From assembly GCA_946412355.1 (NCBI GenBank), contig CAMKGX010000013.1:1-38979 (forward strand): 38,979 nt of DNA, written 5' to 3'. Shown piece after piece: positions 31,949 to 38,979 of this stretch; positions within the stretch are counted from its first letter, which is position 1, and the number at the start of each line of letters is the position of its first letter. Both the position numbers and the translations under genes were made by a program. The notes beneath the pieces were generated by a model. It had not been told where the DNA came from and ran no database searches. It saw only the letters and a program-made list of their open reading frames with translations. This stretch comes from an uncultured Clostridia bacterium. GTDB lineage: Bacteria > Bacillota > Clostridia > Oscillospirales > Oscillospiraceae.

Positions 31949-34165
31949 TTATCCCGCGGGTCTTGTCACCCGCATGATGCCCGGCACGCTCTCCAGCTTT
32001 TTCACCACGTTTTTCAGCTGCTCGTGGCCCGCCACCTCCACCTCCAGGTCCATGACGCCGTAGCCGTCGGGGGTGGACCGGGCGTTGAGGGAGCAGACCC
32101 GGGTCTTGGTGGTGCTCAAAATGGTGGACACGTCGGTGAGCATGCCGATGCGGTCCTTGGCCACCAGCTGCAACGTGGTGTGGTACGTCTCGGAGATGTT
32201 GTCGGCCCAGGTGACTTTGATCCACCGGCCCGCCTCCTCGGGCTTGCGCCGCTCGGGGGCGGCGTTGGGGCAGTCGGTACGGTGTACGGACACGCCGTAG
32301 CCACGGGTGATGAAGCCCACGATGTCGTCCCCCGGCACCGGGGAGCAGCACTTGGAGAACTTCACCAGACAGTTGGAAAGTCCCTCCACGATGACGCCGT
32401 GCTCGCCGCTGGATTTCCGGGGCACGGTGGGCTCGAAGATGGGGATGGGGCTGGCCTCCTCCGCTGTGGCCTCGCCGGTGTTCCGGTCGGCCTGGCGGGC
32501 CTCCGTCACCTTGCGGATCTCCTCCCGCAGCCGGCCCACCAGCTTCAGCGACGTGACGCCGCCGTAGCCGATGGCGGCATACATATCGTCCAACGTGTTG
32601 AAGCTGGTCTTTTTCAGCACCTGGGGCAGCATCTCCTCGGAGGTCATCTCCCGCAGGGTCACGCCGCAGCGCTTCAGCTCCGCCTCAAAGCTGGCCCGGC
32701 CGTTGACGATGTTCTCGTCCCGCTTCTCGTGCTTGAACCACTGGCGGATCTTGCTGCGGGCGTTGCTGGACTTGGCGTACTGCAGCCAGTCCCGGCTGGG
32801 GCCGTGGGCGCTCTGGGAGGTGGTGACCTCCACCACGTCGCCGTTGTGCAGCGGCGTGGTGAGCTGGGCGATGTGGCCGTTCACCTTGGCGGCCACCATG
32901 TGGTTGCCCACCTGGGAATGGATGGTGTAGGCAAAGTCGATGGGGGTGGCCCCGGCGGGCAGGTTGATCACATCCCCCTGGGGGGTGAACACAAACACCT
33001 CGTCGGCAAACATGTCCACCTTCAGGGAGTGGATAAAGTCCTCGGCGTCGGCGCCGTCCTGGTTTTCCAGCAGGCGGCGGACCCACTCGTAGCGGCTCTC
33101 GTCCCCCTGGCCCTGGCCCGCCTGCTTGTATTTCCAATGGGCCGCCACGCCGTACTCCGCGATCTCGTGCATCTCGTGGGTGCGGATCTGCACCTCGAAG
33201 GGGATGCCCCCCTCCCCCATCACCGTGGTGTGGAGGGATTGGTACATATTGGGCTTGGGGGTGCCGATATAGTCCTTGAACCGGCCCAGAATGGGCTTAT
33301 ATAAATCGTGGATGATGCCCAGCACGTTGTAGCAGTCCGCCACCGTGTTCACCAGCACCCTAAAGGCGATGAGGTCGAACACGTCGTCCAGGCTCTTGGC
33401 CTTGGAGTACATCTTGCGGTAGATGCTGTACGGGTGCTTCATCCGGCCGTACACGGTGGCGCCGGTGATGCCGGCCTCGGTGAGCCGGGTCTGGATCTGG
33501 GCCTGCACCCGCTCCATAAAGCCCTCGTACTCGGCGCTCTTGGCGCTTAAAGAGTCGATAATCTCCTGGTAGCCGGCGCCGTCCAGGTATTTCAGGCTTA
33601 AATCCTCCAGCTCCCATTTCATCTTCTGCATGCCCAGCCGGTGGGCGATGGGGGCGTAGATCTCCATGGTCTCGTAGGACTTCTGCTTCTGCTTGGCCGG
33701 GGTCTGGTACTCCATGGTGCGCATGTTGTGGAGCCGGTCGGCGATTTTGATGAGGATGACCCGGATATCCTTGCTCATGGCCATCAGCATCTTCCGCAGA
33801 TTCTCCATCTGCTCCTCTTCCTTGGAGGTGTACTGCACCCGCGTCAGCTTGCTGACGCCCTCCACCAGGTCCGCCACCGTGGGGGAGAACAGCTTTGCAA
33901 TGTCCTCGTGGGTGGCGTCGGTGTCCTCAATGGTGTCGTGGAGCAGGGCCGCCATAATGGACTCGCTGTCCAGATGCAGCTCCTCGGCCAGAATCTGGGC
34001 CACGTTGAGGGGATGGGTCACGTAGGGGGAGCCGTCCTTCCGCTTCTGCTGGCCATGGTGGGCGGCGGCGTACTCATAGGCCTGGCGGATGTGGGCAAAG
34101 TCCGCCCCGGGGTTGTAGCTGCGTATGGTGTCCTCCAAATGCTGATACATCTCGTCGGGTGTCAT
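31949..34165 (-). CDS. relA: Bifunctional (p)ppGpp synthetase/hydrolase Rel
   Basis: A 738-residue long RelA/SpoT homologue controlling the stringent response. The HD hydrolase (about 30-190) has HDTIEDT, KIADRLHNMRTM; the synthetase (about 240-370) has GRMKHPYSIYRKM, GTPKPNMYQSLHTTV and EVQIRTHEMHEIAEYGVAAHWKYK. TGS, helical, zinc-finger-like (CCSPVPGDDIVGF) and C-terminal ACT domains follow. Both catalytic centres look intact, so it should be bifunctional. AAGGAGG stands before the ATG at 34165, which overlaps recJ by 4 nt. In many clostridia apt lies between recJ and rel; here it is absent. Confidence 0.96.
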   Translation of the reverse strand: MTPDEMYQHLEDTIRSYNPGADFAHIRQAYEYAAAHHGQQKRKDGSPYVTHPLNVAQILAEELHLDSESIMAALLHDTIEDTDATHEDIAKLFSPTVADLVEGVSKLTRVQYTSKEEEQMENLRKMLMAMSKDIRVILIKIADRLHNMRTMEYQTPAKQKQKSYETMEIYAPIAHRLGMQKMKWELEDLSLKYLDGAGYQEIIDSLSAKSAEYEGFMERVQAQIQTRLTEAGITGATVYGRMKHPYSIYRKMYSKAKSLDDVFDLIAFRVLVNTVADCYNVLGIIHDLYKPILGRFKDYIGTPKPNMYQSLHTTVMGEGGIPFEVQIRTHEMHEIAEYGVAAHWKYKQAGQGQGDESRYEWVRRLLENQDGADAEDFIHSLKVDMFADEVFVFTPQGDVINLPAGATPIDFAYTIHSQVGNHMVAAKVNGHIAQLTTPLHNGDVVEVTTSQSAHGPSRDWLQYAKSSNARSKIRQWFKHEKRDENIVNGRASFEAELKRCGVTLREMTSEEMLPQVLKKTSFNTLDDMYAAIGYGGVTSLKLVGRLREEIRKVTEARQADRNTGEATAEEASPIPIFEPTVPRKSSGEHGVIVEGLSNCLVKFSKCCSPVPGDDIVGFITRGYGVSVHRTDCPNAAPERRKPEEAGRWIKVTWADNISETYHTTLQLVAKDRIGMLTDVSTILSTTKTRVCSLNARSTPDGYGVMDLEVEVAGHEQLKNVVKKLESVPGIMRVTRPAG

Positions 34166-36255
34166 CCGCGTCCGCCTCCTTTTCCCATGGTGTCAATGGA
34201 TAGCTGCTCTATGTAGGGGCACTGCTCCAGGTCGGCCCGGGCCACGTCGCCCCGGGTAATGGTGACGCTGTCCCGGTGGCGCTCCACCGTCAGCAGCCCC
34301 CGCTCCCGGAACACCTCCAGGCACAGCGCCGCCCGGCCGAAGGCGTCGGCCCGGCCCAGCCGCTCTGCCAGCTGCCGCAGCAGCGGCAGGTAGGCGCAGT
34401 CCAGAGGCCCGGCGGAGAGCCGGTGGTCGATACACCGCCAGGCGGCGGCGAAATGCTCCCGCCCCGGCAGCAGCCGCCGGGCGTCCCGGGCGGGGATGCG
34501 CTCACCGTCCAGCACCTGCTGCACCAGGGCCAGGGCCTCCATCTCCCGGGTGCTGGGGTTCACCGAGGGCCGGATGTCCACCATCTGGAGCTGCACGGTG
34601 CGTTTGCCCCGGAACTCGTTGACCTGTAAATAAAAGGCGGCGTCCACCCTGTCGCCTACGGCTACGCCGCAGTCCTCGGCAGTGGTGGAGAAGAAAATGC
34701 CGTCAAACTGGCTGCTGCCCCGGGTGAGCCGCAGCTTCAAATGCCGGTTCTGGCCCACGTTCTGGGTGCGGCTCAGCGTGGCGCCCCGCAGACAGAACAC
34801 GGGCCGGGGGTTGCCGGCGCCGTAGGGCTCCAGGGCGCTGAGGGCCTCCACCTCGGCCAAGGTCACGTCGCCGGGGCGCTGTATCACCATGTCCACGTCC
34901 AGTGACGACACCGGCGCCGCGCCGCCCCGGTAGGCGGCGGCATACTCGTTCATCCGCCGGCGGAAAGCGGGGATGTTCTTCTCCTCGATGGTGAAGCCCG
35001 CCGCCAGCTCGTGGCCGCCGAAGCCCAGCAGCAAATCGGAGCAGCTCTCCAGGGCGGCAAACAGGTTGAAGCCCCCCCAGCTGCGGCAGGAGCCCTTGCC
35101 GGTGGCGCCGTTTAAGTGGATCATAAAGCTGGGCCGGGAGTATTTCTCGCTGAGGCGGGAGGCCACAATGCCCACCACGCCCTGGTGCCACCGCTGGTCG
35201 GACAGCACCAGCGCGCTGCGCAGGTGCTCCGGCATGGCGGCGATCATCTCCTCGGCCTGGGTGTAGATGGTCTGCTCCACGTTCTGCCGCTCCCGGTTCA
35301 GGTCGCACAGGGCCCGGGCCATCTCGGCGGCCTTCACAGGGTCGTCGCACAGCAGCAGGTCCGCCGCCATGTCCGCCTCCCCCATCCGCCCGGCGGCGTT
35401 GATGCGGGGGGACAGCACGAAGCCGATCTGCACGGAGGTGATCTCTTTTTTGTCCAGTCCCGCCTCCGCCAACAGGGCGTGGAGGCCGATGAAGTCGCTG
35501 CGCTCAATGGACGCCAGGCCCCGGGACACGATGGTGCGGTTCTCGCCGGACATCTGCATCACGTCCGCCACCGTGCCGATGGCCGCCAGGGTGCAGTAGC
35601 GGGAGAAGAGAGCCTCCTCCCTGTCGCTGCCCCCCAGGGCCAGGGCCAGCTTCAGCGCCACGCCGCAGCCCGCCAGGTGCTTGAAGGGATAGGGGCAGTC
35701 GCTGCGGTGGGGGTCGATCACCGCCGCCGCGGAGGGCAGGGTGTCCTTGCACTCGTGGTGGTCGGTGATCACCACGTCCATGCCCACGGACTTGGCGTAG
35801 TCCGTCTCCTCCACGCCGGTGATGCCGCAGTCCACCGTCACCAGCAGCTTCACGCCCTGGCGGCGGAGGGTGTCGATGGCGTCGCAGCTCAGGCCGTAGC
35901 CGTCCTCGATGCGGCGGGGGATGTAGTGCACCACGTCGGCGCCACGGCTTTTGAGATAGTCCACCAGGATGCAGGTGGCGGTGATGCCGTCCACGTCGTA
36001 GTCGCCGTAAATGGCGATTTTCTCCCGATTGGCAAGGGCGTCGTTGATGCGCGCCACCGCCTTGTCCATGTCCGCCATCAAAAAGGGGGAATAGGTCAGG
36101 CTGGTCTCCTGCTCCAAAAAGGCGGCGGCCGCCTCCGGCGTGGTGATGCCCCGTGATACCAGCACGCCGCTGACAAGATAGGGATAGCCCGCCGCGCGCA
36201 GGGCGTCAATGGCCCCCTCGTCCACCTCCGGGGTCTGCCAGAGCTCATATTTCAC
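34162..36255 (-). CDS. recJ: Single-stranded-DNA-specific exonuclease RecJ
   Basis: A 697-residue 5'-3' single-strand exonuclease for recombination and mismatch repair. DHH motifs are visible: GDYDVDGITATC (near 88), TVDCGITG, VVITDHHECKD and CGVALKLALAL. The DHHA1 motif GFGGHELAAGFT follows, then an OB domain and a C-terminal extension of about 130 residues. The start is GTG at 36255 with GGGAGGTGA 7 nt upstream. The open frame back to 36915 only translates repeats. The rel start overlaps its end. Confidence 0.94.
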   Translation of the reverse strand: MKYELWQTPEVDEGAIDALRAAGYPYLVSGVLVSRGITTPEAAAAFLEQETSLTYSPFLMADMDKAVARINDALANREKIAIYGDYDVDGITATCILVDYLKSRGADVVHYIPRRIEDGYGLSCDAIDTLRRQGVKLLVTVDCGITGVEETDYAKSVGMDVVITDHHECKDTLPSAAAVIDPHRSDCPYPFKHLAGCGVALKLALALGGSDREEALFSRYCTLAAIGTVADVMQMSGENRTIVSRGLASIERSDFIGLHALLAEAGLDKKEITSVQIGFVLSPRINAAGRMGEADMAADLLLCDDPVKAAEMARALCDLNRERQNVEQTIYTQAEEMIAAMPEHLRSALVLSDQRWHQGVVGIVASRLSEKYSRPSFMIHLNGATGKGSCRSWGGFNLFAALESCSDLLLGFGGHELAAGFTIEEKNIPAFRRRMNEYAAAYRGGAAPVSSLDVDMVIQRPGDVTLAEVEALSALEPYGAGNPRPVFCLRGATLSRTQNVGQNRHLKLRLTRGSSQFDGIFFSTTAEDCGVAVGDRVDAAFYLQVNEFRGKRTVQLQMVDIRPSVNPSTREMEALALVQQVLDGERIPARDARRLLPGREHFAAAWRCIDHRLSAGPLDCAYLPLLRQLAERLGRADAFGRAALCLEVFRERGLLTVERHRDSVTITRGDVARADLEQCPYIEQLSIDTMGKGGGRG

Positions 36256-36282
36256 GGCCGCGTCACCTCCCTCGCCGTAGAG

Positions 36283-36310
36283 ATAATAATTCAGATACAA
36301 TATATCACAA
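36283..36310 (-). promoter_or_regulatory. recJ promoter
   Basis: Minus strand -35 TTGTGA (36310-36305), 16-nt spacer, -10 TATTAT (36288-36283), in a short AT-rich island. The GTG start is 28 nt beyond the -10. Confidence 0.55.
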
Positions 36311-36572
36311 AATCCCGGCGGCGTAAAGGGAGGATTTGTACCCGCCGCCAATTCCCGCCGCCGTAACAAACGGCCGCCACGATTACACCGTAGGGGCGAT
36401 TCACGAATCGCCCGCCGCCCAGGTAACGAAAACCGCCTGTCCGGATGAATGGCACACGGCAACGACCCCACCGTAGGGGCCGACGCCCCGGCGGCCCGTA
36501 CCCCGGTAACGAAAACCACCCGGGCCGGTTGGATGGTACACGGCATCGACAACCATGCGTAGGGGCGGGGCT

Positions 36573-36628
36573 TACCCCAAGGGCACTGGCTCCACCGACT
36601 GCTCATTCTTCGCAGGGTGTCGCTGGCG
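36573..36628. mobile_element. 56-bp loop-inserted element, copy A
   Basis: Inserted after GGGGCT in the TCT loop of a class f hairpin. Comparison with the empty inverted pair at 17214-17288 shows a clean insertion: removing 56 bp restores GGGGCT-CTGCTCCGCC. It starts TACCCCAAGGGCACTGGC and ends GGTGTCGCTGGCG. Confidence 0.85.
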
Positions 36629-36707
36629 CTGCTCCGCCCTTTTCTCGTCATTCGCCCCGGCCACGGGCGGAGCAGAGCCCCGCCCCTACAAATTATTCGT
36701 CCCCCCC

Positions 36708-36874
36708 GCCTTCCCCTTGGGGGGCTGTGCCCGAAGCGCCGCCGGCGGCGGATAAAGCGAGGGCACAGCCAGGCAGCGGCCCGGTTGCCATGGCCCAACG
36801 GGCCTGGGAACCGGATGCCGCAACGTGGGCAAGAGGTGTCACGGCCTGTAAAGGCCGTGACGGATGAGGGGGCG
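36708..36874. repeat. Family II composite palindromic repeat (copy d, minus orientation)
   Basis: Reverse of copy c: GCCTTCCCC, then a perfect GGCTGTGCCC/GGGCACAGCC stem with inner CGCCGCC/GGCGGCG, the 34-nt hairpin with CCGGTT/AACCGG arms, ACGGCC/GGCCGT, and GATGAGGGGGCG at the end. The outer GGCTGTGCCC stem is perfect here and has one mismatch in copy c. Confidence 0.85.
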
Positions 36875-36936
36875 ACGACCGCCCGGGCGGGTTGAATGGT
36901 GTGTGGAAACGACAACCATGCGTAGGGGCGGACGCC

Positions 36937-36992
36937 TACCCCAAGGGCACTGGCTCCACCATCCGCTCATTCTTCGCGGGGTGTCGCTGGCG
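36937..36992. mobile_element. 56-bp loop-inserted element, copy B
   Basis: Same ends as copies A and C, inside the loop of a class g hairpin (GGGGCGGAC...GTCCGCCCC). Length is 56 bp in all three copies; the centre differs (ATCC here, GACT in A, AGCC in C). Confidence 0.8.
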
Positions 36993-37180
36993 CTGTCCGC
37001 CCCCTGTGCGTCAACCACCTTGGGCTGGGGAAGACAGAGTCGTCCTCCCCTACGAACAAAATCCTGCCCCTCGCAACCCCGCCAACCGGCAAGGCGGGAC
37101 ACGTAGGTCCCGCCCTACGGTCTCATTGTGCCTCGTCCCAATGGGCGAAACGCTTTTCCCTCTCCCCCTTCCCCGAACGC

Positions 37181-37214
37181 AAAAAGAGAACCCGCTTTCG
37201 CAGGTTCTCTTTTT
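37181..37214. terminator. Bidirectional terminator after the AtoE-family gene
   Basis: 12-bp stem AAAAAGAGAACC with its complement, 10-nt loop and T-runs on both strands. It is 26 nt downstream of the stop on the minus strand. Confidence 0.92.
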
Positions 37215-37240
37215 GTTCAAATGGGATGTTTGGGGATGAA

Positions 37241-38599
37241 TCAGAAGAACATACCCCAGGCCAGGAAGCCCAGCACGGCTACAACGCCGGTGAACAGCAG
37301 CACGATGACCAGATAACCCATGACGTCGCGGGCGCTCAGCTTGGCGATACCCAGAGCAGGCAGAGCCCAGAACGGCTGGATCATGTTGGTCCACTGGTCG
37401 CCCCAGGCCACCGCCATGGCGGTACGGCCGGCGTCGATGCCCAGAGCGGCACCGGCGGGCATCATGATGGGGCCCTGGACGGCCCACTGGCCGCCGCCGG
37501 AGGGCACGAAGAAGTTGACGATACCGGCAGCCAGGAAGGACAGCATGGGGAAGGTGATGCCGTTGGAGATGCTGACAAAGAACTGGGAGATCACGCCGGC
37601 CAGAGACACGCCGTCCACGTTCTTGGCGGTCATCAGGCCCATGATACCGGCATAGAAGGGGAACTGCAGCAGCACGCCGGCGGCGCCCGCGGCGGCCTCG
37701 CCGATGGCGTCCACGTAGCGGCGCAGGTCGCCGTGGAGCAGGATGCCCAGGAACAGGAAGATGAAGTTCACGATGTTCAGGCCCAGGGAACCCTTCTCAA
37801 TGAAGAAGTAGTGAATGATGTAGGCCAGGCCCATCACCACCAGGATGACCCACAGGATCTTGGAGTGCTCCATCTTGTCGGCGGGGGTGTCCACCTTGTA
37901 CTCGCGCTCGGCCTCATCCTTCAGCAGGGAGGGATCGATGGTGACGGTGTGGTCCTTGTCGGGATGCATGGCGTAGTTGACGAAGGGCATACCCACCAGG
38001 ATCACGGCGCACATGATCAGGTTCATGGGGTGCAGGATGGTGGCGCTGATGGGGGCCTGATACAGCACCTCACCGAAGGTCTTGCCGGCCACCAGGTCCA
38101 GGGGGATGGAGCCGGACAGGCCCGCGTGCCACACCACGAAGCCGGAGTAGGCGGAGGCGATCAGCAGGGGATAGTCCACGCTGGGCACCCGGCGCACAAC
38201 CTCCTTGGCCAGCAGCGCGCCGATAACCAGGCCGAAGCCCCAGTTGAGCCAGCAGCAGATGGTGGACACGAAGGTGGTCATCAGGATGGCGTGCATGGGG
38301 GTGCGGCACATGCCGGCCAGGGTGCGCAGCAGGGCCTTAAAGGGCTTGGCGGAGGCGCAGGCGGAGCCCAGCACCAGCACCAGGGCCATCTGCATGGAGA
38401 AGCTCAGCAGGCTCCAGAAGGTGGAGTTGCCGCCCCAGGCGGTGATCAGGTCAGGCTGACTGGCGGAGAACACGGGCAGACCCGTGGCGGCCAGGGCGCC
38501 GATAAAGACCACGAAGGTCAGGATGACTGCGAACAGAAAAGCGTCCGGCAGCCAACGGTTGACTACGCGAACGCAGCCGTTGGTGAATTTCTTAAACAT
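37241..38599 (-). CDS. AtoE-family short-chain fatty acid transporter
   Basis: A 452-residue, 10-12-span carrier of the AtoE/TIGR00366 short-chain fatty acid transporter family. The start FTNGCVRVVNRWLPDAFLFAVILTFVVF is typical, followed by WGGNSTFWSLLSFSMQMALVLVLG, WLNWGFGLVIGALLAKEV and the signature FFVPSGGGQWAVQGPIM near 360 and WGDQWTNMIQPFWALPAL near 405. Transport of acetoacetate, butyrate or related acids is inferred; the substrate is not known. GAGGAG stands before the ATG at 38599. It is monocistronic between its promoter and terminator. Confidence 0.9.
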   Translation of the reverse strand: MFKKFTNGCVRVVNRWLPDAFLFAVILTFVVFIGALAATGLPVFSASQPDLITAWGGNSTFWSLLSFSMQMALVLVLGSACASAKPFKALLRTLAGMCRTPMHAILMTTFVSTICCWLNWGFGLVIGALLAKEVVRRVPSVDYPLLIASAYSGFVVWHAGLSGSIPLDLVAGKTFGEVLYQAPISATILHPMNLIMCAVILVGMPFVNYAMHPDKDHTVTIDPSLLKDEAEREYKVDTPADKMEHSKILWVILVVMGLAYIIHYFFIEKGSLGLNIVNFIFLFLGILLHGDLRRYVDAIGEAAAGAAGVLLQFPFYAGIMGLMTAKNVDGVSLAGVISQFFVSISNGITFPMLSFLAAGIVNFFVPSGGGQWAVQGPIMMPAGAALGIDAGRTAMAVAWGDQWTNMIQPFWALPALGIAKLSARDVMGYLVIVLLFTGVVAVLGFLAWGMFF

Positions 38600-38690
38600 G
38601 ATTCACTCTCCTCGTAATTTTCAGACGGTGGCCGTCTGTGGTCAAGCCCGCAGCTCCCCTACGGAAATTGCGAACTTTTTAACGATGCCC

Positions 38691-38719
38691 ATTATAATAC
38701 GCCGGAGGCGGAAAAGGAA
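38691..38719 (-). promoter_or_regulatory. Putative promoter of the AtoE-family gene
   Basis: Minus strand -10 TATAAT (38696-38691), 17-nt spacer, weak -35 TTCCTT (38719-38714). The leader is about 85 nt. Confidence 0.5.
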
Positions 38720-38814
38720 ATCGGAAAATTGCCGAATTTTTAACACATTAACTGTGCAGTACGCACAAAATTGCCAAATTTGTCCGTCAAAATGGGAACG
38801 ATGGACGATGAAGC

Positions 38815-38979
38815 GCCAAAAACGGCGCGCCCTACGCATTGCCCCGCCCTTCCGCAACCCCGCCAACCGGCAAACGGGCGCTTCATGAAGCGCCCCTACG
38901 GAGAAACCGATGCCGCCACGATTGCACCGTAGGGGCGATTCACGAATCGCCCGCCGCCCAGGTAACGAGAATCACCCAG
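38815..38979. repeat. Family I modules at the right edge
   Basis: A class d remnant at 38823-38835 whose whole apex is lost (GGCGCGCC then CTAC), class b at 38876-38899 (minus) and class a at 38929-38952 (plus). The block continues beyond the window. The part 38720-38815 is AT-rich and holds nothing recognisable. Confidence 0.78.

Larger units (their letters stand above)
36385..37118. repeat. Family I block with two 56-bp insertions
   Basis: 36390-36413 (a, plus), 36473-36498 (c, plus), an inverted class f pair at 36559-36689, class g at 36922-37003 (arm GGGGCGGAC, plus), class h at 37027-37053 (minus, arm GGGGAGGAC) and class e at 37093-37117 (minus). The left f hairpin and the g hairpin are split by the 56-bp element. 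A family II copy lies inside (36708-36874). a-c-f spacing is 83 and 86 bp. No gene is supported. Confidence 0.85.

Noticed and set aside
36256-36915. N-terminal extension of RecJ
   Set aside because: The extra frame crosses family I and II repeats and the promoter; GTG 36255 has a good ribosome site.
1-38979. tRNA, rRNA or other known structured RNA genes
   Set aside because: I saw no T-loop, anticodon arm or rRNA signature on either strand by eye; a tRNAscan-SE or Rfam search would be decisive.

Overview
The window is GC-rich chromosomal DNA from a spore-forming Firmicute, most likely a clostridial cluster IV / Oscillospiraceae-type gut bacterium. This is inferred from the sporulation genes (spoVAC, yabP, yabQ), the RqcP/HU/YabP/YabQ/DivIC block, the RecJ-Rel-Dtd-MBL-HemZ block, an AtoE-type fatty-acid carrier and the density of dispersed palindromic repeats. 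It covers the replication origin. 

Layout: on the minus strand, reading away from the origin, are dnaA (8192-6873), dnaN, a yaaA-type S4 gene, recF, remB, gyrB and the start of gyrA (cut by the window edge). On the plus strand, divergently, are rpmH, rnpA, yidD, yidC and jag. The probable oriC lies between dnaA and dnaN: seven or so TCCACA-core DnaA boxes, an AT-rich stretch and a DnaA-trio-like run. From 12.7 to 16.7 kb, a plus-strand operon of four genes with overlapping ends (radical SAM/SPASM, mutY, tdk, pflX-like) is followed by hpf. From 17.5 to 23.1 kb, minus-strand genes encode a 1282-residue RND permease with a coiled-coil insert and a Met-rich insert, HemW, and a ferredoxin coupled to HemW. 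An isolated spoVAC is on the plus strand at 23.3 kb. From 24.4 to 26.0 kb is the minus-strand hup-rqcP-yabP-yabQ-divIC block, in which yabQ and divIC share one open frame with no stop between them. From 27.0 to 36.3 kb are recJ-rel, dtd, an MBL hydrolase, hemZ and a SpoVB/MurJ-like flippase. An AtoE-family carrier lies at 37.2-38.6 kb.

Nearly every gap larger than 300 bp is filled with repeats. Family I consists of about 50 GTAG-headed hairpins (REP/BIME architecture) in at least nine stem classes, arranged in a fixed order with roughly 60-bp linkers. Family II is a composite palindrome of 150-400 bp bounded by GCCTTCCCC/GGGGAAGGC (four copies). Family III is a 190-230 bp element in which constant backbone alternates with hairpins whose two arms change together (two copies). 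A 56-bp sequence occurs three times, each time exactly in the loop of a family I or III hairpin. A fifth type is a short tandem hairpin array upstream of dtd. These repeats create many spurious open frames, which I have left out. The non-coding repeat system is the most unusual content of the window; the genes are mostly conserved housekeeping and sporulation functions.
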